Assembly: GCA_944800085.1 (NCBI GenBank)
Contig: CALYLO010000019.1
Span: forward strand, 24,845-88,844
Source: Paenibacillus melissococcoides
GTDB taxonomy: Bacteria; Bacillota; Bacilli; Paenibacillales; Paenibacillaceae
Direction of reading: 5' to 3'
Length of the DNA stretch: 64,000 nucleotides
Shown piece after piece: positions 11,203 to 23,007 of the stretch; the first letter of the stretch is position 1, and the number at the start of each line of letters is the position of its first letter. Below the pieces are notes generated by a model that worked only from the letters and a program-made list of their open reading frames with translations, was not told the DNA's origin and made no database searches. Made by a program: the position numbers and the translations under genes.

Positions 11203-11553
11203 TTAGTCGATGATTGCGCCAGAGCGCTTAGCGACGCGCACTTTTTTGCCGTTCTCTACTTTGTAACCGATGCGCGTTACTTTACCGGACTTCGGATCCA
11301 CGTGCATGACGTTGGATACGTGGATTGGCGCTTCTTGCTCGATGATGCCGCCTTGCGGATTCGCAGCGTTCGGCTTCTGGTGCTTCTTCACCATGTTGAC
11401 TCCTTCAACGAGAACACGGTTCTCGCGCGGATACGCAGCAATAACGCGGCCTTTTTTACCTTTGTCCTTACCCGTGATGACGATGACTGTATCGTCCTTC
11501 TTCACGTGCAGCTTATTGTTATGCGACTCGAGAATTTTCTTCAGTCGTGGCAT
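11203..11553 (-). CDS. rplX: 50S ribosomal protein L24
   Basis: Assembly initiator with an N-terminal KOW motif ([18 protein letters not shown]). 116 residues, ending with a basic tail. Located between rplN and rplE as usual. The N terminus is about ten residues longer than in Bacillus; an AGGAGGTG site upstream supports the ATG. Confidence 0.96.
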   Translation of the reverse strand: MPRLKKILESHNNKLHVKKDDTVIVITGKDKGKKGRVIAAYPRENRVLVEGVNMVKKHQKPNAANPQGGIIEQEAPIHVSNVMHVDPKSGKVTRIGYKVENGKKVRVAKRSGAIID

Positions 11554-11592
11554 GTGTCACACCTCCTGCTTCTTGCCCGGCCGGCAAGTTGA

Positions 11593-11961
11593 TTAGATCA
11601 CTTCCGGAGCCAGGGAAACGATTTTCATGAAGTCTTTCTCGCGAAGTTCACGAGCAACCGGTCCGAAAATACGAGTTCCGCGTGGGCCCTTGTCTTCTTT
11701 TACGATAACTGCCGCGTTTTCGTCAAACGAGATGTAAGATCCATCTTTCCGGCGAACCGAGCGCTTCGTACGAACGATTACAGCTCTTACAACGTCGCCC
11801 TTTTTGACAACGCCGCCTGGTGTTGCTTGTTTTACAGAACATACGATCAAATCACCAATGTGAGCCGCTTTGCGTCCGGTTCCGCCCAACACGCGAATAC
11901 ACATCAATTCTTTCGCACCAGAGTTATCTGCGACCGCCAAACGTGTGAATGGTTGAATCAT
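11593..11961 (-). CDS. rplN: 50S ribosomal protein L14
   Basis: Intersubunit bridge protein, 122 residues. [20 protein letters not shown] and [20 protein letters not shown] are characteristic. Confidence 0.98.
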   Translation of the reverse strand: MIQPFTRLAVADNSGAKELMCIRVLGGTGRKAAHIGDLIVCSVKQATPGGVVKKGDVVRAVIVRTKRSVRRKDGSYISFDENAAVIVKEDKGPRGTRIFGPVARELREKDFMKIVSLAPEVI

Positions 11962-11996
11962 TCGATTGTCCTCCTTTCGTTGAAGCTATTCGCTGC

Positions 11997-12263
11997 TTAA
12001 ACGATGACTGCTTTTTCTACGATTTCAACGAGTCTCCAGCGCTTGTCTTTCGACAACGGGCGAGTCTCCATGATTTTCACAGTGTCGCCGATTTTTGCTT
12101 CGTTGTTCTCGTCATGCGCTTTGAACTTCTTCGTATAACGGATGCGCTTGTGATACAGGTCATGCTTTTTGTATGTTTCGACCGCGACAACAACGGTTTT
12201 GTCCATTTTATCGCTCACGACTTTGCCGACTTGCACTTTACGAGCGTTACGTTGTTCACTCAT
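11997..12263 (-). CDS. rpsQ: 30S ribosomal protein S17
   Basis: Primary rRNA-binding protein, OB fold, 88 residues. Start at [13 protein letters not shown], preceded by GGAAGGAGG; the open frame extends 8 codons upstream into that site. [15 protein letters not shown] and [20 protein letters not shown] are conserved. Confidence 0.97.
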   Translation of the reverse strand: MSEQRNARKVQVGKVVSDKMDKTVVVAVETYKKHDLYHKRIRYTKKFKAHDENNEAKIGDTVKIMETRPLSKDKRWRLVEIVEKAVIV

Positions 12264-12324
12264 GAGTGTTGGGCCTCCTTCCTGCATACAGGATCTCTAT
12301 ATTCCGATTCGACATCAAGGTCGA

Positions 12325-12525
12325 TTAACTAGTAATCCCAAGTTCTCTTTCACGAAGAACCGTATGTGCGCGGGCAATCGCTTTGCGTACATCACGGATA
12401 CGAGTCGGGTTGTCAAGCTGTCCGGTAGCCAATTGGAAACGGAGGTTGAAAAGTTCTTCCTTGAATCCGGCAATCTTTTGTTCAATTTCAGCAGTGGTCA
12501 AGTTGCGGAATTCACTAGCTTTCAT
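12325..12525 (-). CDS. rpmC: 50S ribosomal protein L29
   Basis: 66-residue two-helix protein at the exit tunnel, where chaperones and SRP dock. [18 protein letters not shown] and [16 protein letters not shown] identify it. The ATG overlaps the rplP stop by one base. Confidence 0.97.
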   Translation of the reverse strand: MKASEFRNLTTAEIEQKIAGFKEELFNLRFQLATGQLDNPTRIRDVRKAIARAHTVLRERELGITS

Positions 12526-12950
12526 TATGCTTCACCACCCATTTCTTCACGTTTCACGAACTTCGTCTTGACTGGCAGCTTGTGAGCGGCAAGACGCATT
12601 GCTTCGCGAGCTACTTCCTCGGAGACACCAGAAAGTTCGAACATGATCTTGCCTGGTTTAACCACAGCTACCCATTTCTCAACGTTACCTTTACCGCTAC
12701 CCATCCGAACCTCAAGCGGCTTCGCCGTGATTGGCTTGTCAGGGAAAATTTTAATCCATACTTTACCGCCACGCTTGATGTAACGAGTCATCGCGATACG
12801 GGCAGCCTCGATTTGACGGTTCGTGATCCACGCCGGTTCCAATGCCTGGAGACCGAAATCGCCAAAGTTAAGCGTTGTGCCGCCTTTCGCTTGACCTTTC
12901 AAGCGCCCTTTGAATTGCTTGCGGTGTTTTACACGTTTAGGTACCAACAT
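12525..12950 (-). CDS. rplP: 50S ribosomal protein L16
   Basis: Protein near the A-site tRNA elbow, 141 residues. [40 protein letters not shown] and [12 protein letters not shown] are conserved blocks. Coupled to rpmC by a one-base overlap. Confidence 0.98.
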   Translation of the reverse strand: MLVPKRVKHRKQFKGRLKGQAKGGTTLNFGDFGLQALEPAWITNRQIEAARIAMTRYIKRGGKVWIKIFPDKPITAKPLEVRMGSGKGNVEKWVAVVKPGKIMFELSGVSEEVAREAMRLAAHKLPVKTKFVKREEMGGEA

Positions 12951-12952
12951 GA

Positions 12953-13618
12953 TTAGTTGCCTCCTTCCTGAGCAGCCTTTTTCTTAGCCGTAGGAAGTAC
13001 CTCTCCACGATAGATCCATACTTTTACGCCCAGACGACCGTAAGTAGTATGCGCTTCGGCTGTGCCGTAGTCAATGTCAGCGCGAAGCGTATGAAGTGGC
13101 ACAGTCCCTTCGCTGTAACCTTCCGAACGAGCGATTTCAGCACCGCCCAGACGACCGCTAACTGCAGTTTTGATTCCTTTTGCACCGGCACGCATCGAGC
13201 GTTGGAGCGCTTGTTTCAGAGCGCGACGGAACGATACGCGGCGCTCCAGTTGTTGTGCAATGCTCTCAGCGACGAGGATTGCATCTAGGTCTGGAGTTTT
13301 GATTTCCGAAATGTTGATGTGCACTTTTTTGCCGCCGGCGATAGCTGTTACTTCGCGACGAAGGGCTTCAACTTCGGAACCGCCTTTACCGATGACCATG
13401 CCCGGCTTGGCAGTGTGGATCGTCACGTTCACGCGGTTAGCCGCGCGTTCGATTTCGATGCGGGATACGGCTGCATCCTTCAATTTGTTTTTCAAATACT
13501 CACGAATCTTTACGTCTTCGATAAGCAAGGTACCGAAGTCTTTTTCCGCGTACCATTTGGATTCCCAATCGCGGATGATACCAACTCGAAGTCCGACTGG
13601 ATTTACCTTTTGACCCAC
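12953..13618 (-). CDS. rpsC: 30S ribosomal protein S3
   Basis: Head protein lining the mRNA entry pore, 221 residues. It begins [20 protein letters not shown]; the KH domain carries [14 protein letters not shown], and the C-terminal domain [20 protein letters not shown]. Two bases separate it from rplP. Confidence 0.98.
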   Translation of the reverse strand: MGQKVNPVGLRVGIIRDWESKWYAEKDFGTLLIEDVKIREYLKNKLKDAAVSRIEIERAANRVNVTIHTAKPGMVIGKGGSEVEALRREVTAIAGGKKVHINISEIKTPDLDAILVAESIAQQLERRVSFRRALKQALQRSMRAGAKGIKTAVSGRLGGAEIARSEGYSEGTVPLHTLRADIDYGTAEAHTTYGRLGVKVWIYRGEVLPTAKKKAAQEGGN

Positions 13619-13631
13619 TCGTTATCCCTCC

Positions 13632-13964
13632 TTATTTTTCAGATACCACGATAGAAATGTGGCTGGTTCTCTTATTGATACGGCTTGCACGTCCCATAGC
13701 GCGCGGACGGAATCGTTTCAAAGTAGGACCTTGGTTCACGTACACTTGCTCGACTACGAGCTTGTTCACGTCCATTTGATAGTTGTGTTCTGCATTGGCA
13801 ATCGCCGAGTTGAGCAGCTTCTCCACTACCGGAGATGCCGATTTAGGCGTGTGGCGCAGAATCGCGATCGCTTCGCCCACTTGCTTGCCGCGGATCAAGT
13901 CAATCACCAGCTTGACCTTGCGCGGAGAAATGCGAACATTATTCGCATGTGCCTTCGCTTGCAT
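13632..13964 (-). CDS. rplV: 50S ribosomal protein L22
   Basis: Exit-tunnel protein, 110 residues, start at [19 protein letters not shown] with GAGGGGAGG upstream. The tunnel-lining loop [20 protein letters not shown] looks intact, with no macrolide-type insertion or deletion that I can see. Confidence 0.97.
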   Translation of the reverse strand: MQAKAHANNVRISPRKVKLVIDLIRGKQVGEAIAILRHTPKSASPVVEKLLNSAIANAEHNYQMDVNKLVVEQVYVNQGPTLKRFRPRAMGRASRINKRTSHISIVVSEK

Positions 13965-13999
13965 GGAAGTACCTCCCCTCAAATGCTATATAGTCAAAA

Positions 14000-14278
14000 T
14001 TAGCGTCTAGTTTTTTTGTCGTCGTTCGTGTGGCCTTTGTACGTGCGCGTCGGCGCGAATTCGCCGAGCTTGTGTCCGACCATATCTTCCGTCACGTACA
14101 CTGGCACGTGCTTGCGTCCATCATAGACACCGAACGTATGACCGATGAATTGAGGGAAAATCGTGGAGCGGCGCGACCAAGTCTTAACGACAGCCTTCTT
14201 GTTGGACTCGTTCATTTGCTCGACTTTTTTCATCAAATGACCATCGACGAATGGTCCTTTTTTCAAACTGCGACCCAT
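14000..14278 (-). CDS. rpsS: 30S ribosomal protein S19
   Basis: Head protein, 92 residues: [19 protein letters not shown] at the start and [20 protein letters not shown] near the end. Confidence 0.98.
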   Translation of the reverse strand: MGRSLKKGPFVDGHLMKKVEQMNESNKKAVVKTWSRRSTIFPQFIGHTFGVYDGRKHVPVYVTEDMVGHKLGEFAPTRTYKGHTNDDKKTRR

Positions 14279-14349
14279 GTGTGAATCCTCCCTTCACAAA
14301 ACCTTATGCTTGCGTGCGTTACGCCGCAGAGTATGCAGTCGGGTAAATA

Positions 14350-15180
14350 TTATTTCGTGCGATGACGTACGATATATTTATCGGAATGCTTACCTTTTTT
14401 ACGCGTTTTGTAACCGAGCGTCGGTTTGCCCCATGGAGACATAGGCGTTTTGCGGCCGATAGGAGCTTTACCTTCACCACCACCGTGAGGGTGATCAACC
14501 GGGTTCATGACGACACCGCGGACGGTAGGACGTTTGCCCAACCAGCGGCTGCGGCCGGCTTTACCGATTTTGATAAGCTCATGGTCGCCGTTGCCTACGG
14601 AGCCGATAGTCGCGCGGCACACTTTGAGGACCTTGCGAACTTCGCCAGAGGACAGGCGAATCGTAACGTATTTATCTTCTTTACCGAGCAATTGAGCTTC
14701 CGTACCGGCTGCGCGAACCAATTGGCCGCCCTTGCCTGGCTTCAGCTCGATGTTGTGGATAACTGTACCTACTGGAATGTTCTCAAGCGGCATTGCATTG
14801 CCTGTCTTGATGTCGGCTCCAGGACCGGATACGATCACATCGTTCACTTTCAGGCCTTTTGGCGCGATGATGTAACGCTTCTCACCGTCTGCATAGTGAA
14901 TCAACGCGATGTTGGACGTACGGTTCGGATCGTACTCAATCGTAGCAACGCGGCCTGGAATGCCATCCTTGTTGCGTTTGAAATCGATGATCCGGTATTT
15001 ACGCTTATGTCCGCCGCCGTGGTGACGAACCGTGATTTTACCTTGGTTGTTGCGTCCTGCTTTTTTGCTCAATGGAGCGAGCAGGGACTTCTCTGGCACA
15101 TTCGTTGTTATCTCTTCGAACGTAGATACGCTCATGCCGCGACGAGCCGGAGATGTCGGTTTGTACTTTTTGATAGGCAC
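14350..15180 (-). CDS. rplB: 50S ribosomal protein L2
   Basis: Protein close to the peptidyl transferase centre, 276 residues. [14 protein letters not shown] contains the conserved histidine, and the C terminus [15 protein letters not shown] is typical. 71 bases separate it from rpsS. Confidence 0.98.
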   Translation of the reverse strand: MPIKKYKPTSPARRGMSVSTFEEITTNVPEKSLLAPLSKKAGRNNQGKITVRHHGGGHKRKYRIIDFKRNKDGIPGRVATIEYDPNRTSNIALIHYADGEKRYIIAPKGLKVNDVIVSGPGADIKTGNAMPLENIPVGTVIHNIELKPGKGGQLVRAAGTEAQLLGKEDKYVTIRLSSGEVRKVLKVCRATIGSVGNGDHELIKIGKAGRSRWLGKRPTVRGVVMNPVDHPHGGGEGKAPIGRKTPMSPWGKPTLGYKTRKKGKHSDKYIVRHRTK

Positions 15181-15213
15181 TGGTTTTCCCTCCTTACTTG
15201 TACGAGTGTGTCA

Positions 15214-15504
15214 TTATACCGTCTCGAAGAATTCAAGCGGCTTGCTGTCTTTCGCCAGCGTGACGAATGCTTTCTTCCATTCGGTTGTATATCCGGAGTA
15301 GCGGCCATAGCGCTTCGGCTTGGCTGGTACGCGAAGCGTGTTCACGTTCGCTACTTTCACTTTGAAAATCGACTCAACGGCTTGCTTGATTTCCGTCTTA
15401 TTCGCACGGATATCGACTTCAAATACATATTTCAGGTCGTTCATCATGTCGGCTGTGCGTTCAGTGATGATAGGACGCTTAATGATATCGCGAGGGTCTT
15501 TCAT
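15214..15504 (-). CDS. rplW: 50S ribosomal protein L23
   Basis: Docking site for trigger factor and SRP at the tunnel exit. 96 residues; [20 protein letters not shown] and [15 protein letters not shown] match. Its ATG overlaps the rplD stop by one base. Confidence 0.97.
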   Translation of the reverse strand: MKDPRDIIKRPIITERTADMMNDLKYVFEVDIRANKTEIKQAVESIFKVKVANVNTLRVPAKPKRYGRYSGYTTEWKKAFVTLAKDSKPLEFFETV

Positions 15505-16127
15505 TACGCGAACACCTCCTCTACCTTCTGAACCGCATCCTTCGTAATGATGAGCTTCTCATGGCGAAGAACGTCATATACGTTCACGCCGTCAGCCGCA
15601 ACGAGCTTCACAGAAGGAATGTTGCGAGCGGAGAGTGCCACATTGTCATTGTACTCAGGCACAACGACCAACGCTTTGCGGTCCACTTTCAGATTGTTCA
15701 AGATTGCAGCGAATTCCTTCGTCTTCGGCGCATTCATCGTCAATTGATCCAATACGATGATTTGCTCTGCCAGAACTTTGGAAGACAGCGCGGATTTGAT
15801 TGCCAGACGGCGAACTTTCTTAGGAAGCTTATACGCATAGCTGCGTGGCGTAGGACCGAATACCGTACCGCCGCCTTTCCATTGTGGCGAACGAATGGAC
15901 CCTTGACGCGCGCGTCCAGTTCCTTTTTGTTTCCAAGGCTTGCGGCCACCACCGCTAACTTCAGAACGGGTTTTCACTTTGTGCGTACCTTGACGCATCG
16001 ATGCAAGCTGCATAACAACCGCATCATGAAGCACGTGCTTGTTCGGTTCGATACCGAATACCGTGTCAGCCAGTTCGATCTCGCCGACTTGCGCACCGCT
16101 GATGTTGTATACTGCTACTTTTGGCAT
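15504..16127 (-). CDS. rplD: 50S ribosomal protein L4
   Basis: Primary 23S binder whose loop lines the exit tunnel. 207 residues; the tunnel loop [19 protein letters not shown] is conserved and appears unaltered. Overlaps rplW by one base. Confidence 0.98.
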   Translation of the reverse strand: MPKVAVYNISGAQVGEIELADTVFGIEPNKHVLHDAVVMQLASMRQGTHKVKTRSEVSGGGRKPWKQKGTGRARQGSIRSPQWKGGGTVFGPTPRSYAYKLPKKVRRLAIKSALSSKVLAEQIIVLDQLTMNAPKTKEFAAILNNLKVDRKALVVVPEYNDNVALSARNIPSVKLVAADGVNVYDVLRHEKLIITKDAVQKVEEVFA

Positions 16128-16152
16128 TCTGAGCTCCTCCTTTCCTTACGGA

Positions 16153-16776
16153 TTACTTTTTAATTGCTTGTTTTACGTTAACGAAGCTGTTTTTCGGACC
16201 CGGAATGGAACCTTTTACGAGGATGACATTGCGTTCTGCATCCACTTTCACAACCTCGAGGTTTTGAATCGTTACGGTTTCGCTTCCCATGTGGCCTGGA
16301 AGGCGTTTGCCTTTAGGCACGCGGTTCGCTTGAATGGAACCCATGGAACCAGGGCCGCGGTGATAACGGGAACCGTGAGCCATTGGTCCGCGGCTTTGTC
16401 CCCAGCGCTTGATTACGCCTGCGAATCCTTTACCTTTGGAGATACCTGTAACGTCAACGAACTCACCTTCTGCAAAGATGTCGGCCTTCAGCTCCTGGCC
16501 AACTTCATATTGAGAAAGATCCACACCACGAAGTTCTTTTACGTAGCGCTTAGGCGTTGTGTTAGCTTTCTTCGCGTGGCCGACTTCCGGCTTCGTCGAT
16601 CTCTTTTCCTTTTTATCAGCATAGCCGATTTGGATAGCTTCATAACCGTCGTTCTCTGCGTCTTTCTTCTGAAGAACGACGCAAGGACCTGCTTCGATAA
16701 CAGTTACCGGCACAACGTTACCTTCAGCGGTAAACACTTGAGTCATGCCGAGCTTTTTACCTAAGATACCTTTCAT
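16153..16776 (-). CDS. rplC: 50S ribosomal protein L3
   Basis: Assembly protein near the peptidyl transferase centre. 207 residues; [19 protein letters not shown] and the [18 protein letters not shown] loop identify it. Confidence 0.98.
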   Translation of the reverse strand: MKGILGKKLGMTQVFTAEGNVVPVTVIEAGPCVVLQKKDAENDGYEAIQIGYADKKEKRSTKPEVGHAKKANTTPKRYVKELRGVDLSQYEVGQELKADIFAEGEFVDVTGISKGKGFAGVIKRWGQSRGPMAHGSRYHRGPGSMGSIQANRVPKGKRLPGHMGSETVTIQNLEVVKVDAERNVILVKGSIPGPKNSFVNVKQAIKK

Positions 16777-16824
16777 GTTGACACCTCTTTTCGTTCCTTA
16801 ATCCGAATCAATGTAATGCAAAGC

Positions 16825-17235
<411 letters not shown>

Positions 17236-17270
17236 TCACTTCATCGCAACGTCGACGAACAACATTCACT

Positions 17271-17299
17271 ATTATAAATAAATGTCCCGGCTTTTGCAA
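17271..17299 (-). promoter_or_regulatory. Promoter of the S10 operon (proximal)
   Basis: On the minus strand TTGCAA (17299-17294), a 17-base spacer and TATAAT (17276-17271). It would give an rpsJ leader of about 130 bases. Confidence 0.75.
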
Positions 17300-17417
17300 G
17301 CTTTTTTCATAACTGTTTTCGTATCCATGCTTGAGACGCCAAAACAGCATAAGCTTCGGGTCTTAACGGGTTCCGCATATGCCGATTTCCCCGTTCAATC
17401 TATTCATTTTCCCCTAT

Positions 17418-17447
17418 ATAATAGATAGACTTGTTGCCGAGATTCAA
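17418..17447 (-). promoter_or_regulatory. Possible distal promoter of the S10 operon
   Basis: TTGAAT, an 18-base spacer and TATTAT on the minus strand, directly downstream of the chemotaxis-receptor remnant. Weaker match than the proximal promoter. Confidence 0.45.
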
Positions 17448-17925
17448 TTACAACTCAAGCGCGGTCTCATTCAGCCTCTCTGCTGAAGCCGGGCTTGCTT
17501 ACTTCCTTCGCCACAATGGCAAATCCGGCGCCCTGCGCCCCCCGCCCTTGCGGCCTCGATGGAGGCATTTAGGGGCCAGCAGCCCCGTCTGGTCGGCAAT
17601 CTCCTTCACGGCGCCTACAATCGAACGGATACGGAGCGATGCCTTCTTCAATTCCGTGATCTGAGCATGCATCTCCTGCGCATTGTGATCGATAGCCTGA
17701 TCCCGTCCGAAAATTGAACGATTCGCTCCATCCCTCTGTGCGCCTTCTCCTGCGTCTGAGCAGCCGATTGTGCGGTCAGGACGATTTTGTCCTTCATCTC
17801 CAGTCCTTTGCGCATGAACAGCTGAATCGTCTCATTCGTGCCGGCCGTCAAGCGGGCCAGCTCCACGCTCAATTGCGCGACGCTTCCCTTCAGCTTCTCC
17901 TGAAAGGTTCGGCCGCCCGCACTGA
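17448..17925 (-). pseudogene. Remnant of a methyl-accepting chemotaxis protein signalling domain
   Basis: The minus strand encodes pieces of a chemoreceptor signalling domain in changing frames. The first (17925 to about 17700) reads AQSAAQTQEKAHRGMERIVQF, followed by AIDHNAQEMHAQITELKK and IVGAVKEIADQTGLLA one frame over, then NASIEAAR in a third frame near 17570, GFAIVAKEVSK in another, and ASAERLNETALEL to a stop at 17448. At least three or four frameshifts in 480 bases and no start codon mean it cannot make a receptor. The piece begins right after the tuf terminator. It is an unusual guest between tuf and rpsJ. Confidence 0.72.
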
Positions 17926-17954
17926 AAAAGCCCTTCACTCCGAAGAGTGAAGGG
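17924..17954 (-). terminator. tuf terminator
   Basis: On the minus strand CCCTTCACTC-TTCG-GAGTGAAGGG, a perfect 10-bp stem with a tetraloop, followed by CTTTTT. It lies 30 bases after the tuf stop and ends the str operon. A second GC-rich hairpin (17962-17982) lies just before it. Confidence 0.92.
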
Positions 17955-17984
17955 CCGGGACCGCCGGCTCGCGCCGGCAGTTCA

Positions 17985-19178
17985 TTATTTAATGATGGAT
18001 GCAACCGCACCTGCACCTACTGTACGGCCACCTTCGCGGATAGCGAAGCGAGTACCTTCTTCGATCGCGATAGGAGCGATCAGTTTTACAGTAACGGTGA
18101 TGTTGTCGCCAGGCATAACCATTTCAGTGCCTTCTGGCAGTTCAATGATACCTGTTACGTCCGTTGTACGGAAGTAGAATTGTGGACGGTAGCCAGTGAA
18201 GAAAGGCTTATGACGGCCACCTTCTTCTTTCGTCAATACGTACACTTGAGCAGTGAACTCAGTGTGCGGCTTAACGGAGCCTGGCTTAGCCAATACTTGA
18301 CCGCGCTCGATTTCTTTACGGTCAACACCGCGGAGCAATGCACCGATGTTGTCGCCCGCTTGAGCGGAATCCAGAAGCTTACGGAACATTTCAACGCCCG
18401 TAACAACGGATTTTTTCGTTTCTTCTTGGATACCAACGATTTCGATCTCGTCGCCGACTTTAACCGTACCGCGCTCAACACGGCCAGTAGCAACCGTACC
18501 GCGGCCTGTGATGGAGAATACGTCCTCGACAGGCATCAGGAATGGCTTGTCAGTGTCGCGCTCTGGAGTCGGGATGTAAGAGTCGATTTGCTCGAACAGC
18601 TCGACGATTTTGTCAGCCCAAGGACCGTCTGGGTTTTGCAGCGCTTCACGCGCAGAACCGCGAATGATTGGAGTGTCGTCGCCTGGGAATTCGTATTCGC
18701 TCAGAAGGTCGCGAATTTCCATTTCTACCAGTTCGAGCAACTCTTCGTCTTCAACCATGTCGCATTTGTTCATGAATACGACGATGTAAGGTACGCCTAC
18801 TTGGCGGGAGAGCAGGATGTGCTCACGAGTTTGCGGCATTGGGCCGTCAGCTGCGGATACGACGAGAATCGCGCCGTCCATTTGCGCAGCACCCGTGATC
18901 ATGTTCTTAACGTAGTCGGCGTGACCTGGGCAGTCTACGTGTGCATAGTGACGATTAGCGGACTCATACTCAACGTGGGACGTAGAGATTGTGATACCGC
19001 GCTCGCGCTCTTCTGGAGCTTTGTCGATATTCTCGAAGGCGATTGCCTCGCCACCGCCATACTTTTTCGTCAATACTGACGTGATTGCAGCTGTCAACGT
19101 CGTTTTACCATGGTCAACGTGACCGATCGTACCGATGTTAACGTGCGGTTTCGTACGTTCAAACTTAGCCTTTGCCAT
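17985..19178 (-). CDS. tuf: Elongation factor Tu
   Basis: GTPase that brings aminoacyl-tRNA to the ribosome. 397 residues, starting [21 protein letters not shown] motifs: [25 protein letters not shown]. Start chosen at this ATG with GGAGGAA upstream; the open frame runs 28 codons further. 96 bases after fusA. Confidence 0.99.
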   Translation of the reverse strand: MAKAKFERTKPHVNIGTIGHVDHGKTTLTAAITSVLTKKYGGGEAIAFENIDKAPEERERGITISTSHVEYESANRHYAHVDCPGHADYVKNMITGAAQMDGAILVVSAADGPMPQTREHILLSRQVGVPYIVVFMNKCDMVEDEELLELVEMEIRDLLSEYEFPGDDTPIIRGSAREALQNPDGPWADKIVELFEQIDSYIPTPERDTDKPFLMPVEDVFSITGRGTVATGRVERGTVKVGDEIEIVGIQEETKKSVVTGVEMFRKLLDSAQAGDNIGALLRGVDRKEIERGQVLAKPGSVKPHTEFTAQVYVLTKEEGGRHKPFFTGYRPQFYFRTTDVTGIIELPEGTEMVMPGDNITVTVKLIAPIAIEEGTRFAIREGGRTVGAGAVASIIK

Positions 19179-19274
19179 TGGAAACAGTTCCTCCTTAATA
19201 AGTGGAATAAGTATGTTGCGGCGGGCACACGACGTATCATGTGCGCCAGCCGTTGCAAACATCAGGTCGGCGAA

Positions 19275-21350
19275 TTAGACGCCTTTGCTCTTCGAAATGA
19301 TCTCTTCCGAGATATTCCGTGGAACTTCTTCATAGTGAGAGAGTTCCATCGAGAATACACCGCGGCCTTGCGTACCGGAACGAAGCGTTGTGGAATATCC
19401 GAACATCTCTGCGAGAGGCACCTTGGCACGGATAATCTGTGCGCCTGCACGGGAATCCATACCTTCGATGCGGCCGCGACGGGAGTTCAGCATACCCATT
19501 ACGTCGCCCATGTACTCTTCCGGAACGGTAACTTCGACCTTCATGATTGGCTCGAGAAGAACAGGATTACACTTGTCCTTCGCTGCTTTAAGCGCCATGG
19601 AACCGGCAATCTTAAACGCCATTTCACTGGAGTCGACATCGTGGTAAGAACCGTCGACAATCGTTGCTTTGATGTCTACGAGCGGATAACCGGCCAAGAC
19701 ACCGTTCTGCATCGCTTCTTCGATTCCCGCTTGTACCGGTGCAATGTATTCGCGCGGTACAACCCCACCGACGATCTTGTTCTCGAATGCAAATCCTGCG
19801 CCTGGCTCTTGTGGTTCGAACTCGATCCATACGTGACCGTATTGACCGCGACCACCGGACTGACGCACGAACTTACCTTCAACCCGTGCCGGTGTACGGA
19901 ATGTTTCGCGATAAGCAACTTGCGGGTTACCGATATTCGTTTCTACCTTGAACTCGCGGCGCATACGGTCGATGATGACGTCAAGGTGAAGCTCACCCAT
20001 ACCGCCCAGGATCGTTTGACCTGTTTCTTCGTCCGTGTGAGCGCGGAGCGTTGGATCCTCTTCCGTCAGCTTCGCCAAGGCTACGCCAAGTTTGTCTTGG
20101 TCCGCTTTGGTCTTCGGCTCGACGGCAATATGGATAACCGGCTCAGGGAAGTTCATGGATTCCAGAATAATCGGGTTTTTCTCGTCGCACAGCGTGTCGC
20201 CTGTGCCCGTATCTTTCAAGCCAACAGCAGCTGCGATGTCTCCGGAGTAGACGATTTCGATCTCTTCGCGGCTGTTCGCGTGCATTTGCAAAATACGGCC
20301 GATGCGCTCGCGCTTGCCCTTCGTTGCATTCAATACGTAAGAACCGGACTTCAATACGCCGGAGTATACGCGGAAGAATGTCAGCTTACCGACGTAAGGG
20401 TCTGTCATAATCTTGAACGCCAGTGCCGAGAACGGCTCTTCGTCCGAAGAATGACGAACCGCTTCCGTTCCGTCTTCGAGATGACCTTGGATATCAGGCA
20501 CATCCAGCGGAGACGGCAGGTAGTCGACGACAGCGTCGATCATCATTTGAACACCTTTGTTGCGGTAGGAAGAACCGCAGACAACCGGGAAGATTTGAAC
20601 GCTGCATACCCCTTTGCGGAGAGCGGCTTTCAGTTCAGGAACCGAAATCTCTTCGCCTTCGAGGTATTTCATCATCAAGTCTTCGTCGAGCTCTGCAATC
20701 TTCTCAACCATTTCCAGACGGAGTTCTTCGGCTTTGTCTTTCAACTCAGCCGGGATTTCCGTCTCTTCCACTTCTTTTCCGAGATCGTCTTTGAAGATGT
20801 ACGCTTTTTCCGTCATCAAATCGACGATACCTACGAAATCATTCTCTGCGCCGATAGGCAATTGAATCGCTACGGCATTCGCTTGCAGACGGTCTTTCAT
20901 GGACTGGATGACGTTGAGGTAATCAGCGCCGATGATGTCCATTTTGTTAACGTAAGCAATACGAGGTACGCCGTAACGGTCAGCTTGACGCCATACCGTC
21001 TCGGATTGTGGCTCAACGCCTTCTTTTGCAGAGAAAACGCCTACGGCTCCATCCAATACGCGAAGGGAACGCTCCACCTCTACCGTAAAGTCAACGTGGC
21101 CCGGAGTGTCGATAATGTTGACGCGGTGACCTTTCCATTGTGCGGTCGTTGCCGCCGATGTAATCGTGATACCGCGTTCTTGTTCTTGCTCCATCCAGTC
21201 CATTGTTGCGGCACCTTCATGAACTTCACCGATCTTATGGGTACGACCGGTGTAGAACAAAATACGCTCCGTTGTCGTTGTTTTACCGGCATCGATGTGA
21301 GCCATAATCCCGATATTACGCGTATTTGCCAAGGAGAACTGTCTTGCCAT
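19275..21350 (-). CDS. fusA: Elongation factor G
   Basis: Translocase GTPase of elongation and ribosome recycling. 691 residues from [21 protein letters not shown] motifs [18 protein letters not shown] and NKMD. Domain IV/V signatures ([35 protein letters not shown]) are intact. GAAGGGAG precedes the ATG. Confidence 0.99.
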   Translation of the reverse strand: MARQFSLANTRNIGIMAHIDAGKTTTTERILFYTGRTHKIGEVHEGAATMDWMEQEQERGITITSAATTAQWKGHRVNIIDTPGHVDFTVEVERSLRVLDGAVGVFSAKEGVEPQSETVWRQADRYGVPRIAYVNKMDIIGADYLNVIQSMKDRLQANAVAIQLPIGAENDFVGIVDLMTEKAYIFKDDLGKEVEETEIPAELKDKAEELRLEMVEKIAELDEDLMMKYLEGEEISVPELKAALRKGVCSVQIFPVVCGSSYRNKGVQMMIDAVVDYLPSPLDVPDIQGHLEDGTEAVRHSSDEEPFSALAFKIMTDPYVGKLTFFRVYSGVLKSGSYVLNATKGKRERIGRILQMHANSREEIEIVYSGDIAAAVGLKDTGTGDTLCDEKNPIILESMNFPEPVIHIAVEPKTKADQDKLGVALAKLTEEDPTLRAHTDEETGQTILGGMGELHLDVIIDRMRREFKVETNIGNPQVAYRETFRTPARVEGKFVRQSGGRGQYGHVWIEFEPQEPGAGFAFENKIVGGVVPREYIAPVQAGIEEAMQNGVLAGYPLVDIKATIVDGSYHDVDSSEMAFKIAGSMALKAAKDKCNPVLLEPIMKVEVTVPEEYMGDVMGMLNSRRGRIEGMDSRAGAQIIRAKVPLAEMFGYSTTLRSGTQGRGVFSMELSHYEEVPRNISEEIISKSKGV

Positions 21351-21412
21351 GGAGTGATCTCCCTTCAAATTGGGTTAGGTAACTCAATAATCGAGACCCG
21401 CTCAGCTGAATT

Positions 21413-21883
21413 CTACCAGCGGTAGTGAGCATACGCTTTATTCGCTTCAGCCATTTTATGCGTATCTTCGCGCTTCTTAACAGCAGCGCCAGTATTGTTG
21501 GAAGCATCGATAATCTCTGCTGCCAGACGTTCTTGCATGGTCTTCTCTCCGCGGTTGCGAGAGTAGTTGACCAACCAGCGCAATCCCAACGAAGTGCGGC
21601 GATCCGGCTTCACTTCGATAGGCACTTGATAGTTCGAACCGCCGACACGGCGAGCCTTAACTTCAAGGACCGGCATGATATTCTTCAATGCTGCTTCAAA
21701 CACTTCCATAGGATCTTTCCCCGTGCGTTCTTGAATGAGCGCGAAAGAATCATATAGAATTGTTTGAGCAACACCACGTTTTCCGTCGATCATGATGCGG
21801 TTAATCAGGCGAGTAACCAGCTTGCTGTTATACACCGGATCCGGCAGCACGTCGCGCTTAGGAACTGGACCTTTGCGTGGCAT
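21413..21883 (-). CDS. rpsG: 30S ribosomal protein S7
   Basis: Head assembly initiator and exit-site protein, 156 residues from [36 protein letters not shown] and the C-terminal [16 protein letters not shown] are typical. AAAGGGGG precedes the ATG. Confidence 0.98.
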   Translation of the reverse strand: MPRKGPVPKRDVLPDPVYNSKLVTRLINRIMIDGKRGVAQTILYDSFALIQERTGKDPMEVFEAALKNIMPVLEVKARRVGGSNYQVPIEVKPDRRTSLGLRWLVNYSRNRGEKTMQERLAAEIIDASNNTGAAVKKREDTHKMAEANKAYAHYRW

Positions 21884-22006
21884 GTGAATCCCCCTTTCCA
21901 AATAACTTCACAAGCAGAAGCGAGTCCGTCTTCCTCTCCCGAGGAAAGCGTCTCTTTCTGTAACGGAATAAGATAGATTGCCCTACCCTACTCCCGGTGA
22001 TCGCGA

Positions 22007-22429
22007 TTAGGATTTCTTCGCTTTCGGACGCTTCGTACCGTACTTGGAACGAGCTTGCATGCGGTTGTTCACCCCAGCAGTATCCAATGCACCGCGAACG
22101 ATGTGGTAACGAACCCCTGGAAGGTCCTTAACCCGGCCCCCGCGCACGAGTACAACGCTGTGCTCTTGCAGGTTGTGGCCGATACCTCCGATGTAAGCAG
22201 TAACCTCAACACGGTTCGTCAAGCGAACACGGGCATACTTACGAAGTGCGGAGTTCGGTTTCTTCGGTGTCATCGTACCTACACGAGTGCAGACACCGCG
22301 TTTTTGAGGCGCGCTCAAATCCGTTTCTTCACGCTTCAGAGCGTTGTATCCTTTTTGCAAAGCTGGGGATTTGGATTTTGTTACTTTATCTTTGCGGCCT
22401 TTACGTACCAATTGGTTAATTGTTGGCAT
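22007..22429 (-). CDS. rpsL: 30S ribosomal protein S12
   Basis: Decoding-centre protein, 140 residues. The two loops in which streptomycin-resistance changes are known ([11 protein letters not shown] and [14 protein letters not shown]) have the usual wild-type lysines. Start [16 protein letters not shown]. Confidence 0.98.
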   Translation of the reverse strand: MPTINQLVRKGRKDKVTKSKSPALQKGYNALKREETDLSAPQKRGVCTRVGTMTPKKPNSALRKYARVRLTNRVEVTAYIGGIGHNLQEHSVVLVRGGRVKDLPGVRYHIVRGALDTAGVNNRMQARSKYGTKRPKAKKS

Positions 22430-22565
22430 GTTGGCACCCCCTTCCTATAAGTTTCAACACCTTTTACAATTCATTCATTTAAGCCCACAGATCCAGGTGG
22501 TTCATAAATGAACAAATGAAATGTTTTTGCCATAGGACTTCCCCCGACAAAAACAATAGGTTTGC

Positions 22566-22823
22566 TTATGAACTCGTGTTGACGACAGCCACTGCAGCCG
22601 CGCCGACCTCGATACCGCATGCTTTGCCAAGCTCGCGCATCGTCTGGACATACGTCAGCTTGATGCCCTGCCTCTCGCACAGCGTGATAATCCTCGAAGT
22701 CACCCGCGCATCGGCGTCTTCCGCCACATATACTTCGGCGGCTAAGCCTTGCTCTACTATCTTCAGTGTCTGCTTGGTCCCAATCTTAATCTTCTCATCC
22801 TGTAACCCTTTATCATAAGACAT
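22566..22823 (-). CDS. rplGB: L7Ae-family ribosomal/K-turn-binding protein (YbxF-like)
   Basis: 85 residues, L7Ae fold: KIGTKQTLKIVEQGLAAEVYVAEDAD, then LCERQGIKLTYVQTMRELGKACGIEVGAA is replaced here by shorter blocks such as YVQTMRELGKACGIEVGAA. Its relatives bind kink-turn RNA and associate with the ribosome. Position between rpoC and rpsL is the same as Bacillus ybxF. First gene after the str promoter. Confidence 0.88.
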   Translation of the reverse strand: MSYDKGLQDEKIKIGTKQTLKIVEQGLAAEVYVAEDADARVTSRIITLCERQGIKLTYVQTMRELGKACGIEVGAAAVAVVNTSS

Positions 22824-22873
22824 GAATCATGTTCCTCCAAAAGTACAGGTCATTGCCTTGGGCACACTACGAT

Positions 22874-22902
22874 ATAGTAGCACTTTCAATTTCATGTGTC
22901 AA
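22874..22902 (-). promoter_or_regulatory. Promoter of the str operon
   Basis: On the minus strand TTGACA (22902-22897), a 17-base spacer and TACTAT (22879-22874). It lies about 50 bases upstream of the L7Ae-like gene and should drive it with rpsL, rpsG, fusA and tuf. Confidence 0.75.
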
Positions 22903-22929
22903 GAAGTTATTTTTAGTTGAATGAGAGCC

Positions 22930-22998
22930 CAAAAAACGGCACCGTGAAAGCATGCCGCCAAGCCGTCCCTCTAGCGGGCGCGGCCGGCGGCATGTTGC
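22930..22998 (-). terminator. Terminator-like structure after rpoC
   Basis: On the minus strand ATGCCGCC and GGCGGCAT pair across a GC-rich loop just after the rpoC stop, and a CGGTGCCG stretch followed by TTTTTT comes 15 bases later. The T run is not adjacent to the large stem, so efficiency is uncertain. Confidence 0.55.
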
Positions 22999-23007
22999 AC
23001 GATTCTA

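Noticed and set aside
19110-21425. A 771-codon open frame opposite fusA
   Set aside because: Antisense shadow of fusA; no protein-like pattern.
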